64,000 bases of DNA, from assembly GCA_964441755.1 (NCBI GenBank), contig CAYTVG010000010.1, forward strand, positions 1 to 64,000. The letters run 5' to 3'. Under the pieces are notes generated by a model. It saw only the letters and a program-made list of their open reading frames with translations. It was not told the DNA's origin and made no database searches. Position 1 is the stretch's first letter. Every line of letters begins with the position of its first letter. This DNA comes from JAUMBM01 sp964441755 (lineage in GTDB: Bacteria > Bacteroidota > Bacteroidia > Chitinophagales > Saprospiraceae). The translations under genes were made by a program, and so were the position numbers. Shown here piece after piece: positions 45,497 through 53,288 of this stretch.

Positions 45497-45998
45497 CTCG
45501 TCGGTTTTGGCGGCCTTTGCCGCCTGGTTCGTTCGTGCTGTGTTGCGTGTAGGGGTGGTCTGGTGGGAAAGCGTTGGTATGGTTGTCGCCGGTATGGTAG
45601 TCGCCAGCTTGGTGATTCCCGGTCAGGTAATCGCCAAGCTGGTAATCGCCAGCCCGGTAATCATTTGGCCGGTAATCGTCCACAGAATCGCCATCTGTAT
45701 AGCCAGAGCCAGTCCGATATTCATCAGCCTGGTAATTGCCTGTGTGATAATCGCCTGTCTGGTAGTCCCCGGCCTGATAATCGCCAGTCTGGTAATCGCC
45801 ATACAAATCCCCTCCCGGCCGCCACCCCCGGCTAGGCCGCCGCGTCTCCGCCCAGATGTAAGTCGACAGTATCGTCATCACCCCGGCCACGCAGGTGGTC
45901 GCTACCCCCTCCATCCCCCGGGCGATTGACACAAAGGTGGTCACCACCAGAAACACCGTCGCGCCCAGCGTCAGCTTCAGCCGCGTACGGCTGTTCAT
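45474..45998 (-). CDS. Two-TM protein with GDYxT pentapeptide repeats
   Basis: 174 residues from MNSRTRLKLTL (the start at 45998 overlaps the previous stop as TGATG). Two membrane helices (LGATVFLVVTTFVSIA and VATTCVAGVMTILSTYIWA) precede about 17 imperfect repeats of G-D-Y-x-x, encoded by 15-bp tandem repeats. Such repeats change length by slippage, so the copy number likely varies between strains. No family recognised. Confidence 0.7.
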   Translation of the reverse strand: MNSRTRLKLTLGATVFLVVTTFVSIARGMEGVATTCVAGVMTILSTYIWAETRRPSRGWRPGGDLYGDYQTGDYQAGDYQTGDYHTGNYQADEYRTGSGYTDGDSVDDYRPNDYRAGDYQLGDYLTGNHQAGDYHTGDNHTNAFPPDHPYTQHSTNEPGGKGRQNRRDVQDDYG

Positions 45999-46258
45999 CA
46001 CGCCACGCTCTGCCATTGCCCCCGCAGGTAGGTCTCCGTCTTCACCACGCCGCCCGCCACCCACACCCGGCTGTTGCCCTCCTGGTTCAGCAGTGACGCA
46101 TTCTGTACGAAGTAGATAAACCCGTTGCTCAGCACAATGTGATTGGCCGACGTACCCAGGACCGTCACCGGCGCCGCAAAACGCTTCGCACCGGTGACGT
46201 CCTGGGTCGAGTTCGTATCAAGGGCACCCTCTACCTGCTTAGCCTTGATGTTGCTCAT
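45998..46258 (-). CDS. Small fibre-like protein
   Basis: 86 residues starting SNIKAKQVEGALDTNSTQDVTG. The KxKQVEG opening recurs at the start of the 289-residue neighbour (RIKQVEGLSV) and is common at the N-termini of phage fibre proteins, where it anchors the fibre to the particle. Overlaps the neighbour by 1 bp. Confidence 0.65.
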   Translation of the reverse strand: MSNIKAKQVEGALDTNSTQDVTGAKRFAAPVTVLGTSANHIVLSNGFIYFVQNASLLNQEGNSRVWVAGGVVKTETYLRGQWQSVA

Positions 46259-47127
46259 TACCGCCAGTTGTAGCTCACCATCACGTCATCCGTCGTCTCC
46301 GTGAGGTAGGGAACCTGAAAACTCACATTCTTCGTCCCCGGCGTAAACGTCACCGTCTTCACCCGCACTCCGTTGAAGTACACCTCCGGCGTAAAGCCGC
46401 TGGCAATGTTGTTCTGCACCGTCACCGTAATCGATGTGTTGGCAGCCCCCGTCAGGTTGGTAAAGGTCTGCACCGCGTGCGTAAACAGATCCTCCTTGCT
46501 CGACTGCAGGTTGTACACCTCGATCATCGCATCCTCGGCCGTAGCAGCCGCTGCTGCCGCCGCCGTAACACCCTGGTTGGCCGTCGTCAGCGCCGTGTTG
46601 GCCGTCGTGGTCGTCGTCACAAGTGTCGACTCCATCGTGTCCAGGTTCACCGCCTGCGTCACCGTCAGATGCCCCACCTTCGCCTTTTCGGCATCCGTGT
46701 ACGCATTCGTGTTCGAATTGCTCTCGTAGGCGGCCTTGATGCCCGCAGCACTCAGCGCATTGTTCAGCAGGTCCTTGTCCGAGATCTTCTCAAAAGTCGA
46801 GGTCGCGCCCGTGCCTGTGGTCACCGCCGTCACAATGTACAGCGCCCACTTGCCGTCGCCGTCGTCGCTCACAAACACTCGGTCGGTCACCTTCAGCCCC
46901 GTCAGTGCATCCCGCTGGGCGATCGTCCCCACGCTGTGCGCGTTGTCAACACCCGCCACCAGCGCATTCACCTCACCTTTTGAGAATACATCCAAGTTCG
47001 TCCGCGCCGTCGAGGCTGTGACGTCGCTCAGGTTGTTCGACTTTTTGAGTACATCCGCGTTTGCTGCCTTGTCATTCAGCGCCACGCTCAGGCCTTCCAC
47101 CTGTTTAATCCTGATAAATTCGCTCAT
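46258..47127 (-). CDS. Phage fibre-like protein
   Basis: 289 residues. N-terminal RIKQVEGLSVALNDKA, then SDVTASTARTNLDV, a TDAEKAKVGHLTV motif seen in many phage fibre proteins, an Ala/Thr-rich helical stretch (165-195) and a C-terminal beta-sandwich-like part (NTSITVTVQNNIASGFTPEVYFNG). Probably a receptor-binding or spike protein of the particle. Confidence 0.75.
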   Translation of the reverse strand: MSEFIRIKQVEGLSVALNDKAANADVLKKSNNLSDVTASTARTNLDVFSKGEVNALVAGVDNAHSVGTIAQRDALTGLKVTDRVFVSDDGDGKWALYIVTAVTTGTGATSTFEKISDKDLLNNALSAAGIKAAYESNSNTNAYTDAEKAKVGHLTVTQAVNLDTMESTLVTTTTTANTALTTANQGVTAAAAAAATAEDAMIEVYNLQSSKEDLFTHAVQTFTNLTGAANTSITVTVQNNIASGFTPEVYFNGVRVKTVTFTPGTKNVSFQVPYLTETTDDVMVSYNWR

Positions 47128-47139
47128 CCTTGCTTATTG

Positions 47140-47355
47140 AAATTGGTTTACTTATGCTTTTTACCTGCGGCGCTTTTTCTTTGGGGAAAAAGGCTGCCGC
47201 CTTTGGCTTGTGCCTGCGGCGCTTTTTACCTGAAAATGCTGCCGCAGCGGCCTGTGCCTGCGGCGCTTTTTACGTCAAAAAAGCTGCCGCTCCTGGCTTG
47301 TTCCTGCGGCGCTTTTTACCTGAAAAAAGCTGCCGCAGCGGCCTGCAGCGCAATG
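47140..47355. repeat. Four tandem hairpin units between structural genes
   Basis: A unit of 50-60 bp built from CTGCGGCGCTTTTTACCTG and AAAAAAGCTGCCGCAGCGGC occurs about four times. Each unit folds into a GC-rich hairpin with an A/T tract, so on the minus strand it looks like a series of terminators or attenuators between the 139-residue and 289-residue genes. It could set the relative dose of the fibre genes. Confidence 0.7.
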
Positions 47356-47359
47356 CCCC

Positions 47360-47779
47360 TTACTGATTCACCACCAGCAGCGGATAGCGCACCACCAGCC
47401 GGTCGTTCGTATCCAGCGTGAAGCCCCCATGCCAGTACAGCTCCCGGCCGCCGCCCAGGTGAAAATCCCGGTTCTCCCCGTGCTCGTACAGCACATTGTT
47501 GACCGTCAGAAACACCGACTCCGCATCCGTGATCTCGTGCGGCAGCACAAACAGCGTCTGGTTGCCCTGCTGCACCGGCAGCTGAAACTTCTGCCAGTCG
47601 ATCTGGTAGTAGTTCGGCTCACCGCCGCCGCCGCCCGTCTCCTCGCAGGACGATATCCGGTAGCGCTGCTGGCCGATCAGGATCTCGTCATTGATGCTGT
47701 CGCCCAGCAGCGACAGGATCTCCCGCGTCGTAAAGCTGCGCACCGTCCCCGTGCGCACATCCCTCAGTGTAAATGCCAT
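47360..47779 (-). CDS. Uncharacterised beta-rich protein (structural candidate)
   Basis: 139 residues: an N-terminal helix-turn region (LRDVRTGTVRSFTTREILSLLG), a Gly run at about 48-54, then beta-rich sequence ending DRLVVRYPLLVVNQ. The pattern of FVLP..ITDAESVFLTVNNVLYEHG followed by a LxxNDRLVVRY close resembles phage decoration or fibre-tip domains. No family assigned. Confidence 0.6.
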   Translation of the reverse strand: MAFTLRDVRTGTVRSFTTREILSLLGDSINDEILIGQQRYRISSCEETGGGGGEPNYYQIDWQKFQLPVQQGNQTLFVLPHEITDAESVFLTVNNVLYEHGENRDFHLGGGRELYWHGGFTLDTNDRLVVRYPLLVVNQ

Positions 47780-47783
47780 CCCT

Positions 47784-47870
47784 TTACCTCTTTACGATGT
47801 AGTAGGCCACCACGGCCGACAGCAGCAGCACCCCAAGTCCTGCACCACCGGCCGCCGATACCGGGCCTAC
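47784..47870 (-). CDS. Possible ~26-residue TM peptide without a canonical start
   Basis: A frame reading VGPVSAAGGAGLGVLLLSAV, then VAYYIVKR and a stop at 47784, lies between the glucosaminidase and 139-residue genes. It has the look of the small membrane proteins around it, but no ATG/GTG/TTG start is in frame before the hydrophobic part. It may start by re-initiation after the upstream stop, or it may be a remnant. Confidence 0.3.
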   Translation of the reverse strand, partial: VGPVSAAGGAGLGVLLLSAVVAYYIVKR

Positions 47871-48334
47871 TTCATCCCTTTTTTTTTCAGAATCTCATCG
47901 ATGCGCCGCGCAGCATAGATGATGTTGAGCCGGTAGCGGTCGCGGTTGTCTCCGTTGCTTTCGCTGATGTAGGGACTGCCCGCGATTGAGGCCGCATACG
48001 CCTCTATGTTGCGACTCAGCGCGTGCGACTGCCGGTAGCGCGACGAGATCAGCCGCGCAAAATCATAGAAGCTGTCCTGCACTGTCCGGTACACCCGAAA
48101 CTTGAGCGCATACTGGTTGTTGCCCACCGTGTACGAGCCGTCCCAAAACTCATTCGGGCTGCCCGCCGCCGTTATTCCGAAGTGGTTGCGCCTCACCTTC
48201 GCTCCGTGGCTCTGCCCCCAGGCGCTCTCCAGCGCCCCCTGTGCAAGGATCGCCACCGGATTCATGTTGTAGCGCGCACCCGCTTTTTGTGCATGGCCAT
48301 AGTGCGCCAGTACATACTGCTCTTTCGTGTCCAT
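47867..48334 (-). CDS. Glucosaminidase-domain peptidoglycan hydrolase
   Basis: 155 residues, almost all a FlgJ/LytG-type glucosaminidase domain: AILAQGALESAWGQSHGA with the catalytic Glu, RRNHFGITAAG, and FRVYRTVQDSFYDFARLI. No signal peptide. A second wall-cutting enzyme next to the transglycosylase is typical of particles that must cross the wall twice. Confidence 0.9.
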   Translation of the reverse strand: MDTKEQYVLAHYGHAQKAGARYNMNPVAILAQGALESAWGQSHGAKVRRNHFGITAAGSPNEFWDGSYTVGNNQYALKFRVYRTVQDSFYDFARLISSRYRQSHALSRNIEAYAASIAGSPYISESNGDNRDRYRLNIIYAARRIDEILKKKGMK

Positions 48335-48352
48335 TGTCTTGTTTTTATCCCC

Positions 48353-49426
48353 TCACACCAGCTTTGTGTCTTCTGTCTTCACCCACCTTTCATGCCCCTC
48401 AGCCGTGCGCACCAGCGTGTAGTCTATCCCGCGGCCGCTCAGACTCATCACCGCGCAGCCCATCAGCACACCAGCCTCCGCCTCGGTCAGCACCCGGAAG
48501 TGCTCATCCATCACCGCTGTCGGCCGCAGCGTCACCACGCGGCTGCCGGCAGCACCGTTCAGTGCATTCTGCGCGTTCTGTGTGTTCTGTGCATTCAGTC
48601 CGCCAAGCCCCGGCAGCGGCTGTAGTTGCGTCGTCACCCCCCGCGTCTGCGGCCAGCGTGCCTCCATGGCCGCCGCCGTCGCAAACTGCTCCGTGTAATT
48701 GCTCGAAGCACTCACCCACAGGATCTGCGAGCGACCCGACAGCCGCCGGTACTCTGCCGGAAGCGTCGACACCGCAGCCCCCGGTGACACCCGAAAGGCC
48801 ACCTCCATAAACTTTACCCCGTTCGTCGAATCATAATGCTGCCGACCCGTCGCATAGCCAATGAAATCCCCCGCCTTCGCCGTGCGGAAAATATTGCGCT
48901 CGCTAAGCACCTCATACCACGCACCATGATTGCTCGCATCGGGTGAAGTACGCACATAGACCGTTTTTTTGGCCACCACCAGCCGGCCAGGGCTCGTATA
49001 TGCCCCCTGGCCCGCCGTCGAATTCCCCGGATTCGCATTGATCCGGTTGTTCGATACCGTGGTCAGAAATGACTGAAATTGTTCATTCGAAAGCTCCCCC
49101 TGCAGATCCTCCAGCAGCTCGCTGCGGTAGAGCGAGCGGTAAGCAGTAATCACCTCATCGAGGTTTCTGATCTGCCCCGCCAGCTGCCGGATCGCCGCCT
49201 CATCCGTACCGTCAGCCCACATCAGCCAGCTCATCCCGCTCGGATTCATCGCCGAGCGCAGTGCCAGTGCCTGCTGCACCGAGGGCGAGTTGTCGGCCTG
49301 CAGCGCCGTATGCCGTGCCCGAAGATCCTCCACAATGCTGCTCCCCACCCGGTAGCCCAGGTACAGACCCCCCGCGATCAGTATCCCCCGGAGCGCCTGC
49401 TGCTGATTTATGCCTGTCTTTTCCAC
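48353..49426 (-). CDS. TM-anchored protein with annexin-like and SH3-like regions
   Basis: 357 residues. Membrane helix at about 12-32 (LRGILIAGGLYLGYRVGSSIV), then WADGTDEAAIRQLAGQIRNLDEVITAY, which resembles annexin-like GTDE repeats found in some Bacteroidota proteins. An SH3-like stretch follows (VVAKKTVYVRTSPDAS...FMEVAF), then a linker with NAQNTQNAQNA repeats and a last beta-rich part. Unrecognised as a whole; probably a structural membrane protein. Confidence 0.55.
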   Translation of the reverse strand: MEKTGINQQQALRGILIAGGLYLGYRVGSSIVEDLRARHTALQADNSPSVQQALALRSAMNPSGMSWLMWADGTDEAAIRQLAGQIRNLDEVITAYRSLYRSELLEDLQGELSNEQFQSFLTTVSNNRINANPGNSTAGQGAYTSPGRLVVAKKTVYVRTSPDASNHGAWYEVLSERNIFRTAKAGDFIGYATGRQHYDSTNGVKFMEVAFRVSPGAAVSTLPAEYRRLSGRSQILWVSASSNYTEQFATAAAMEARWPQTRGVTTQLQPLPGLGGLNAQNTQNAQNALNGAAGSRVVTLRPTAVMDEHFRVLTEAEAGVLMGCAVMSLSGRGIDYTLVRTAEGHERWVKTEDTKLV

Positions 49427-49454
49427 CTGGTTCTCCTCGTTTTTGCTTTCGTTG

Positions 49455-49600
49455 CCTCACTTCCTGGTAGCCTGTGCCGCCAAAAAGCATCGTCCTCGTT
49501 TGGTTTTGCTATCCTGGGCAGCACCCGTCTACGTGCGTATCAAAGCATCGTCCGTGTTTGATTTTGCTATCCCGGGCAGCACCCGCCTACGTGCGTATCA
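49455..49600. repeat. 58-bp tandem duplication over the end of the 58-residue gene
   Basis: Two copies of a 58-bp unit beginning AAAGCATCGTCC and ending CTACGTGCGTATC, with a few substitutions. The copy nearer the gene includes its stop codon. Similar decayed 3' duplications are found at 50935-51065 and 51826-52050. Confidence 0.75.
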
Positions 49601-49763
49601 TCGCCCGGATCTGCTGCCTGATTACTATGTTGCGCAGCTTCGCACTGATCGCCTTCCACTCCGTCGCCGAAAACAGACCGCTCAGCTCCTCAACAGCGCG
49701 GGCGATCTCCTCAGCATCCCGCTGCGTGCCCGCCGTGATCTTAACCGTTACATCGTGTTTCAT
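49587..49763 (-). CDS. Small helical protein, 58 residues
   Basis: MKHDVTVKITAGTQRDAEEI, then ARAVEELSGLFSATEWKAIS and AKLRNIVIRQQIRAMIRT. Its start overlaps the stop of the 270-residue gene as ATGA, which supports real translation. Two amphipathic helices after a beta strand; no family recognised. A gene of this kind is easily missed because of its length. Confidence 0.65.
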   Translation of the reverse strand: MKHDVTVKITAGTQRDAEEIARAVEELSGLFSATEWKAISAKLRNIVIRQQIRAMIRT

Positions 49764-50572
49764 CCCTTCGCATGCTTGTGATCAAGACCCGTGATGTACG
49801 ACAGCACGCTCCCGATCAGTTCACGATTGTTGCTCAGCTCAACAATCACCATGTACAGCTTCGCCAGCTGCTGGTGATCGAGGCTGCGCGTAAACTGCCC
49901 GATCTCCTCAATCATCAGCGACGACTCATCGCCGCCCGACTGCTGTGCACCAGCGTCCGCTCCCATGCCCGCCAGCATCCCCAGCGTGCTGCCCAGCGGT
50001 GAGCCGCTCAGCATGCGCGCAAGCCCCGGCAGTGCTATGCCGATGATGCCCGAGTAGTACTCTATGCTCTTCTTCGCCTCCAGCGACTCCTCAGCCTCAT
50101 CGAGCTGTCGCCGAAGCTGCTCATTCTCCTGCTCCAGCTGGTCGCGCTGCACCCGCAGGTCGCGCAGTTCATCCTGCCGCCGCATCTCCTGTATCTTGGC
50201 ATTCACCAGTTCCCCCAGCTCTGCCTCCCCAAGCCCCTGGAACACCGCCCCCGAGGGAACCCCCGTCTCCACAGGACCGTCGTCCACCTCCAGACTGAAA
50301 GTCTTGCTCCACAGCAGCTCGTCGCGCTCCCCGCGAAGCTCCACCCGCACCTTGTCCGGATCCTCACTGTTGATGTAATCCCGCAGCAGCCGCGACGCAT
50401 TGTCCACCGCCGCACGCTCAATGCTGTTCAGCTTTTTCGACCTGCGCGACAGCAGGGCCGAAAACAGGATGCTCTCATGCCCCTGCATCTGCTGTGCCCG
50501 TATCGCCTTCGTGCAGGCCTCCACCAGCCGCTTGATCCGCCGCCGGTTCTGCTCCCTCATCTCTGTCATCAT
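49760..50572 (-). CDS. Coiled-coil protein with a Gly-rich hydrophobic segment
   Basis: 270 residues (MTEMREQNRRR). A basic N-terminal helix, a beta-rich middle (VRVELRGERDELLWSKTFSLEV), a strong coiled coil (about 125-168, DQLEQENEQLRRQLDEAEESLE), a Gly/Ala-rich hydrophobic stretch (GIIGIALPGLARMLSGSPLGSTLGMLAGMG) and a helical end. Probably a structural protein of the particle. Overlaps genes on both sides by 4 bp. Confidence 0.6.
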   Translation of the reverse strand: MMTEMREQNRRRIKRLVEACTKAIRAQQMQGHESILFSALLSRRSKKLNSIERAAVDNASRLLRDYINSEDPDKVRVELRGERDELLWSKTFSLEVDDGPVETGVPSGAVFQGLGEAELGELVNAKIQEMRRQDELRDLRVQRDQLEQENEQLRRQLDEAEESLEAKKSIEYYSGIIGIALPGLARMLSGSPLGSTLGMLAGMGADAGAQQSGGDESSLMIEEIGQFTRSLDHQQLAKLYMVIVELSNNRELIGSVLSYITGLDHKHAKG

Positions 50573-50934
50573 GCCTTTGCCTCCTGTTTTTGTCCTCGCT
50601 CCCGCACCCGCAAAAACGTCAGTTCCTCAACCGTCGCCCCCGCCGGCAGCCGCAGGCTCAGCTGGCCGGAAAACTCTTGTATCTGTCCCATGCCCGCCGA
50701 AGACCACTGTGCCCCCACGCGCAGCGCCCAGGTATCGCTGATCAGCACCGCACCCGCCGGCAGCGGCTGCGGAAGCAGGTAGTAGAGTGCCCGCTCGCCG
50801 CCCGTGTTGTAGTGCCTGCGTCCCGCAGGGATTACCCAGCGGTACACATCCAGGTAGTAATCCGTGATTCCCCGGCTTGCCAGCAGGCCGCGCACGTAGC
50901 CGAATATGTCCACCGATACGGTTGCTGTTGTCAT
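50569..50934 (-). CDS. Beta-rich small structural candidate, 121 residues
   Basis: Sequence such as ALYYLLPQPLPAGAVLISDTWALRVGAQWSS is matched in pattern by the 130-residue protein encoded at 51433-51825 (GIFVLLPEPLLAVGSSLQLRVGG). I infer that they share a jelly-roll-like beta-sandwich fold and are capsid or vertex proteins. No database family is recognised. Confidence 0.6.
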   Translation of the reverse strand: MTTATVSVDIFGYVRGLLASRGITDYYLDVYRWVIPAGRRHYNTGGERALYYLLPQPLPAGAVLISDTWALRVGAQWSSAGMGQIQEFSGQLSLRLPAGATVEELTFLRVRERGQKQEAKA

Positions 50935-51065
50935 GTCTGCTCTTCAATATGAAAGCTGCGCTTCTCAAAGCCCGAAGCTGTATGTGTTATGTCTGCTCCT
51001 CCGGATAAATAGTGAACTTACAGCAAGCTCCTTGGCCTAACACTCGTTCACAGTGTCTGCTCCTC
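50935..51065. repeat. Three copies of a 3'-end/RBS repeat
   Basis: On the minus strand, TTTCATCTGGAGGAGCAGAC at the end of the 137-residue gene is repeated as TTTATCCGGAGGAGCAGACA and TTCATATTGAAGAGCAGACA, the last providing the ribosome-binding site just before the ATG of the next gene. It looks like serial tandem duplication of a gene end followed by decay. Confidence 0.7.
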
Positions 51066-51461
51066 CAGATGAAAAGTGAACACCACCTCATACGGCACAA
51101 AGGCCGCTTCTTCCCACGCGCCCGTGTCCAGGTAGTAGCCCGTCACCAGCCGGTGGTCGGTCACCTCCTCCCACAGCGGCAGCATGCCCCGGTCATAGTC
51201 CAGTTCCTCGCTCACCGCCTGTGGCGACACATAGCTCAGGTGAAAATTCACCGGATGGCTCTGCTTGCCCCCAAACTCCAGCGAGTACTCTCCCGCCACC
51301 GGCACAAAGTCGCGATGCGTTCCGGCAACTCCCACCAGCATCACCTGCAGCCCCCGGCAGCGGACAACCCCCGCCGGCAGCCACACATCCAGCGGTACCA
51401 CCTGGCCCGCACGATCTACGGCGATGCGGTGGTTATACCTGCGCATCCCCCGCAGCATCAT
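51048..51461 (-). CDS. Beta-rich structural candidate, 137 residues
   Basis: MMLRGMRRYNHRIAVDRAGQ, then VVPLDVWLPAGVVRCRGLQVMLVG. It ends with FVPYEVVFTFHLEEQTL. Beta-rich, neutral, no membrane segment, and of a size expected of a single jelly-roll capsid protein. No family recognised. Overlaps the next gene upstream by about 29 bp. Confidence 0.6.
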   Translation of the reverse strand: MMLRGMRRYNHRIAVDRAGQVVPLDVWLPAGVVRCRGLQVMLVGVAGTHRDFVPVAGEYSLEFGGKQSHPVNFHLSYVSPQAVSEELDYDRGMLPLWEEVTDHRLVTGYYLDTGAWEEAAFVPYEVVFTFHLEEQTL

Positions 51462-51825
51462 TGCTCAGCCACAGATACACCTTCACATCGTAGGGATACA
51501 CGCCCCCCGGCTGCCCCCCGTCGCGGTACTTCATCTCCAGCGATGCACCCCCCGCCTCGATCCGCTCCGGAAACAGGAAAAACCGTTGGTTGGGAGACAC
51601 ATGCTGCGAGCAGGTCAGCAGCCGCACATCGTGCAGCTCATCGAACAGCTCGCGACCCCCCACCCGCAGCTGCAGGCTGCTGCCCACCGCCAGCAGCGGC
51701 TCGGGCAGCAGTACGAATATCCCCCGGACGTAGCCGTAGGCCTTGTCCGTCTCTCCCGTATAGCGCTCCGAGCTGCCCGCTGACTGTATCGTCAGCCGGT
51801 GATGCTGATATTTGTGGTTCTTCAT
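51433..51825 (-). CDS. Beta-rich structural candidate, 130 residues
   Basis: From MKNHKYQHHRLTIQSAG; the longer in-frame extension upstream is made of duplicated gene ends, so the start at 51825 is preferred. Key stretches are YGYVRGIFVLLPEPLLAVGS, QHVSPNQRFFLFPERIEAGG and YDVKVYLWLSNDAAG. The pattern is shared with the 121-residue protein. It is a candidate capsid jelly-roll; this is inference from sequence pattern and context. Confidence 0.6.
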   Translation of the reverse strand: MKNHKYQHHRLTIQSAGSSERYTGETDKAYGYVRGIFVLLPEPLLAVGSSLQLRVGGRELFDELHDVRLLTCSQHVSPNQRFFLFPERIEAGGASLEMKYRDGGQPGGVYPYDVKVYLWLSNDAAGDAQV

Positions 51826-52050
51826 GGCTCTTGCTTGGTGTGCCTGTGAGGGCTGCGGTGTGCATGGCATACCGTCTGCCCTTTTGGCTTTTGTAATCAT
51901 CGTCACCCGCAGCCTGGCGTGCCCGTATGGCACCACGGCTGCCTTTACACCTTCGTAATCATCGTCCATGGCAGCTTAGTATGCCCCGTCAGGACAGGTT
52001 GTGCCTGCATGGCGATCCCCTTATGCCTTCGTAATCATCGTCCCGTGCAA
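51826..52050. repeat. Tandem decayed copies of the 234-residue gene's 3' end
   Basis: ATGATTACGAAGGCATAA, the true gene end (MITKA-stop), is repeated twice further on as ATGATTACGAAGGTGTAA and ATGATTACAAAAGCCAAA, about 70-80 bp apart. The last copy reads through into a longer open frame. There is no room for another real gene. Confidence 0.7.
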
Positions 52051-52725
52051 AATCGCCTTGATGTAGGTATTCTCCGGCGCGTTCGTCGCCCACTCCAGGT
52101 TGAACTCCATCGCCTGCTGGTCCCGCACCAGTTTCGGATTGTGCAGCTCATAAAAACCCGTCGGGATCGTCTGCCCCGTCGTATTGAACACCTCGCAGGA
52201 CGCATTCGGGATCAGGCTCGTACTGTTGGCCATGAACTCAAACTCCCCGTTGCGCAGGTAGTCAGGGATCACCGCAAAATTCACACTGCCTGCACTCTCC
52301 CCCTGACCGGCAACACCCGCCAGCAGACTGATCCCGTACAGCAGAAAATGATTCCCCTTCTCCAGCTTCGCGCTCGACAGGTTCGATATCCCCACCACCT
52401 TGGTGTCATCATCCTTCAGGATGCGCTGCACCTTGCTGCCAGAGATATTTTTGACCACATAAAACGCCGCATCCACCGCCTGCAGCTGCTGCCGCCCCAG
52501 CCCCACCAGTATGTCGGCCGGCAGCATGTGAAGACGCTTCTCCAGCTCGCCGCGCGAGCCCTTGCCGCCGCTGCTGCTGCGCTGGCGCAACGTCTGCTGC
52601 ACCGAGCGCAGAAACATTCGCTTTTCCTCCTCCGGCGCATTCTCATAGATCAGCTGCATCTGATCGGCGCCCACCGATCCCAGCAGATTAAACTCACTGC
52701 TGACCAGTTCTCCCAGTGTCGTCAT
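52021..52725 (-). CDS. Candidate major capsid protein, 234 residues
   Basis: An N-terminal helical part (LVSSEFNLLG...RGELEKRLHMLP) is followed by a beta-rich domain: VQRILKDDDTKVVGISNLSS, NHFLLYGISLLAGVAG, FEFMANSTSLIPNASCEVFN, GFYELHNPKLVRDQQAMEFN and YIKAILHGTMITKA. The string in which a ligand-like 'ELHNPKLV' precedes a final pair of strands is what I would expect of a single jelly-roll capsid protein of a membrane-containing phage. Largest beta protein in the operon; no terminase or portal nearby. Assignment needs a structure prediction. Confidence 0.5.
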   Translation of the reverse strand: MTTLGELVSSEFNLLGSVGADQMQLIYENAPEEEKRMFLRSVQQTLRQRSSSGGKGSRGELEKRLHMLPADILVGLGRQQLQAVDAAFYVVKNISGSKVQRILKDDDTKVVGISNLSSAKLEKGNHFLLYGISLLAGVAGQGESAGSVNFAVIPDYLRNGEFEFMANSTSLIPNASCEVFNTTGQTIPTGFYELHNPKLVRDQQAMEFNLEWATNAPENTYIKAILHGTMITKA

Positions 52726-52783
52726 GTCTTGTTCTCCTTGTTTGCTGATTCAATTTCTACCCCCGACCGATGACCCCCGCTCA

Positions 52784-53275
52784 TCAGATCATCTCAAAGG
52801 CCACATCCGGCGTCTCGCTGTACACCGCCGAAAGGCTCCCCTGGCCGCCGCCGCCACCCGCCGACAGCCCGCTGCCCAGCAGCGGAAGATCCGGCTCAAA
52901 ACGCGGCAGCGGTCGGCTCATCGGTCGGCTCATCGGATCCCGGTACACACCCGCATAATCCCCCGACGCCCCCGACAGCAGGTCTTTGCCCGTCAGCGCC
53001 TCCACCGTGCCCAGCAGTCCCGACGCACCCACGCCCGCCGACAGCAGCCGCAGGTTGCCGTCCTTCATGCGCATCGCCCCCGCAACACCCGTGCCCAGCA
53101 ACAGCAGCGGCCGCGCAAGCTTTTTCAGCTGCATACCACTGCCACCGCTCTCCACCTTCAGCAGCTTATCGATTGCCTTGCCGCCCATATTCCCCAGCAG
53201 CAGACCACCACTGATCAGCGCCAGCGTCTTCAGCTCAACCATCATCGCGCCCCTGTTTCCTGTCTTCTTTTTCAT
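52784..53275 (-). CDS. Gly-rich membrane protein, 163 residues
   Basis: Two or three hydrophobic segments (LKTLALISGGLLLGNMGG, ARPLLLLGTGVAGAM, LLSAGVGASGLLGTVEAL), then a repeat SRPMSRPLPR and a Gly-rich tail. It resembles the small Gly-rich proteins found in viral internal membranes. Unrecognised family. Confidence 0.6.
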   Translation of the reverse strand: MKKKTGNRGAMMVELKTLALISGGLLLGNMGGKAIDKLLKVESGGSGMQLKKLARPLLLLGTGVAGAMRMKDGNLRLLSAGVGASGLLGTVEALTGKDLLSGASGDYAGVYRDPMSRPMSRPLPRFEPDLPLLGSGLSAGGGGGQGSLSAVYSETPDVAFEMI

Positions 53276-53288
53276 GCAAAATCATTGG

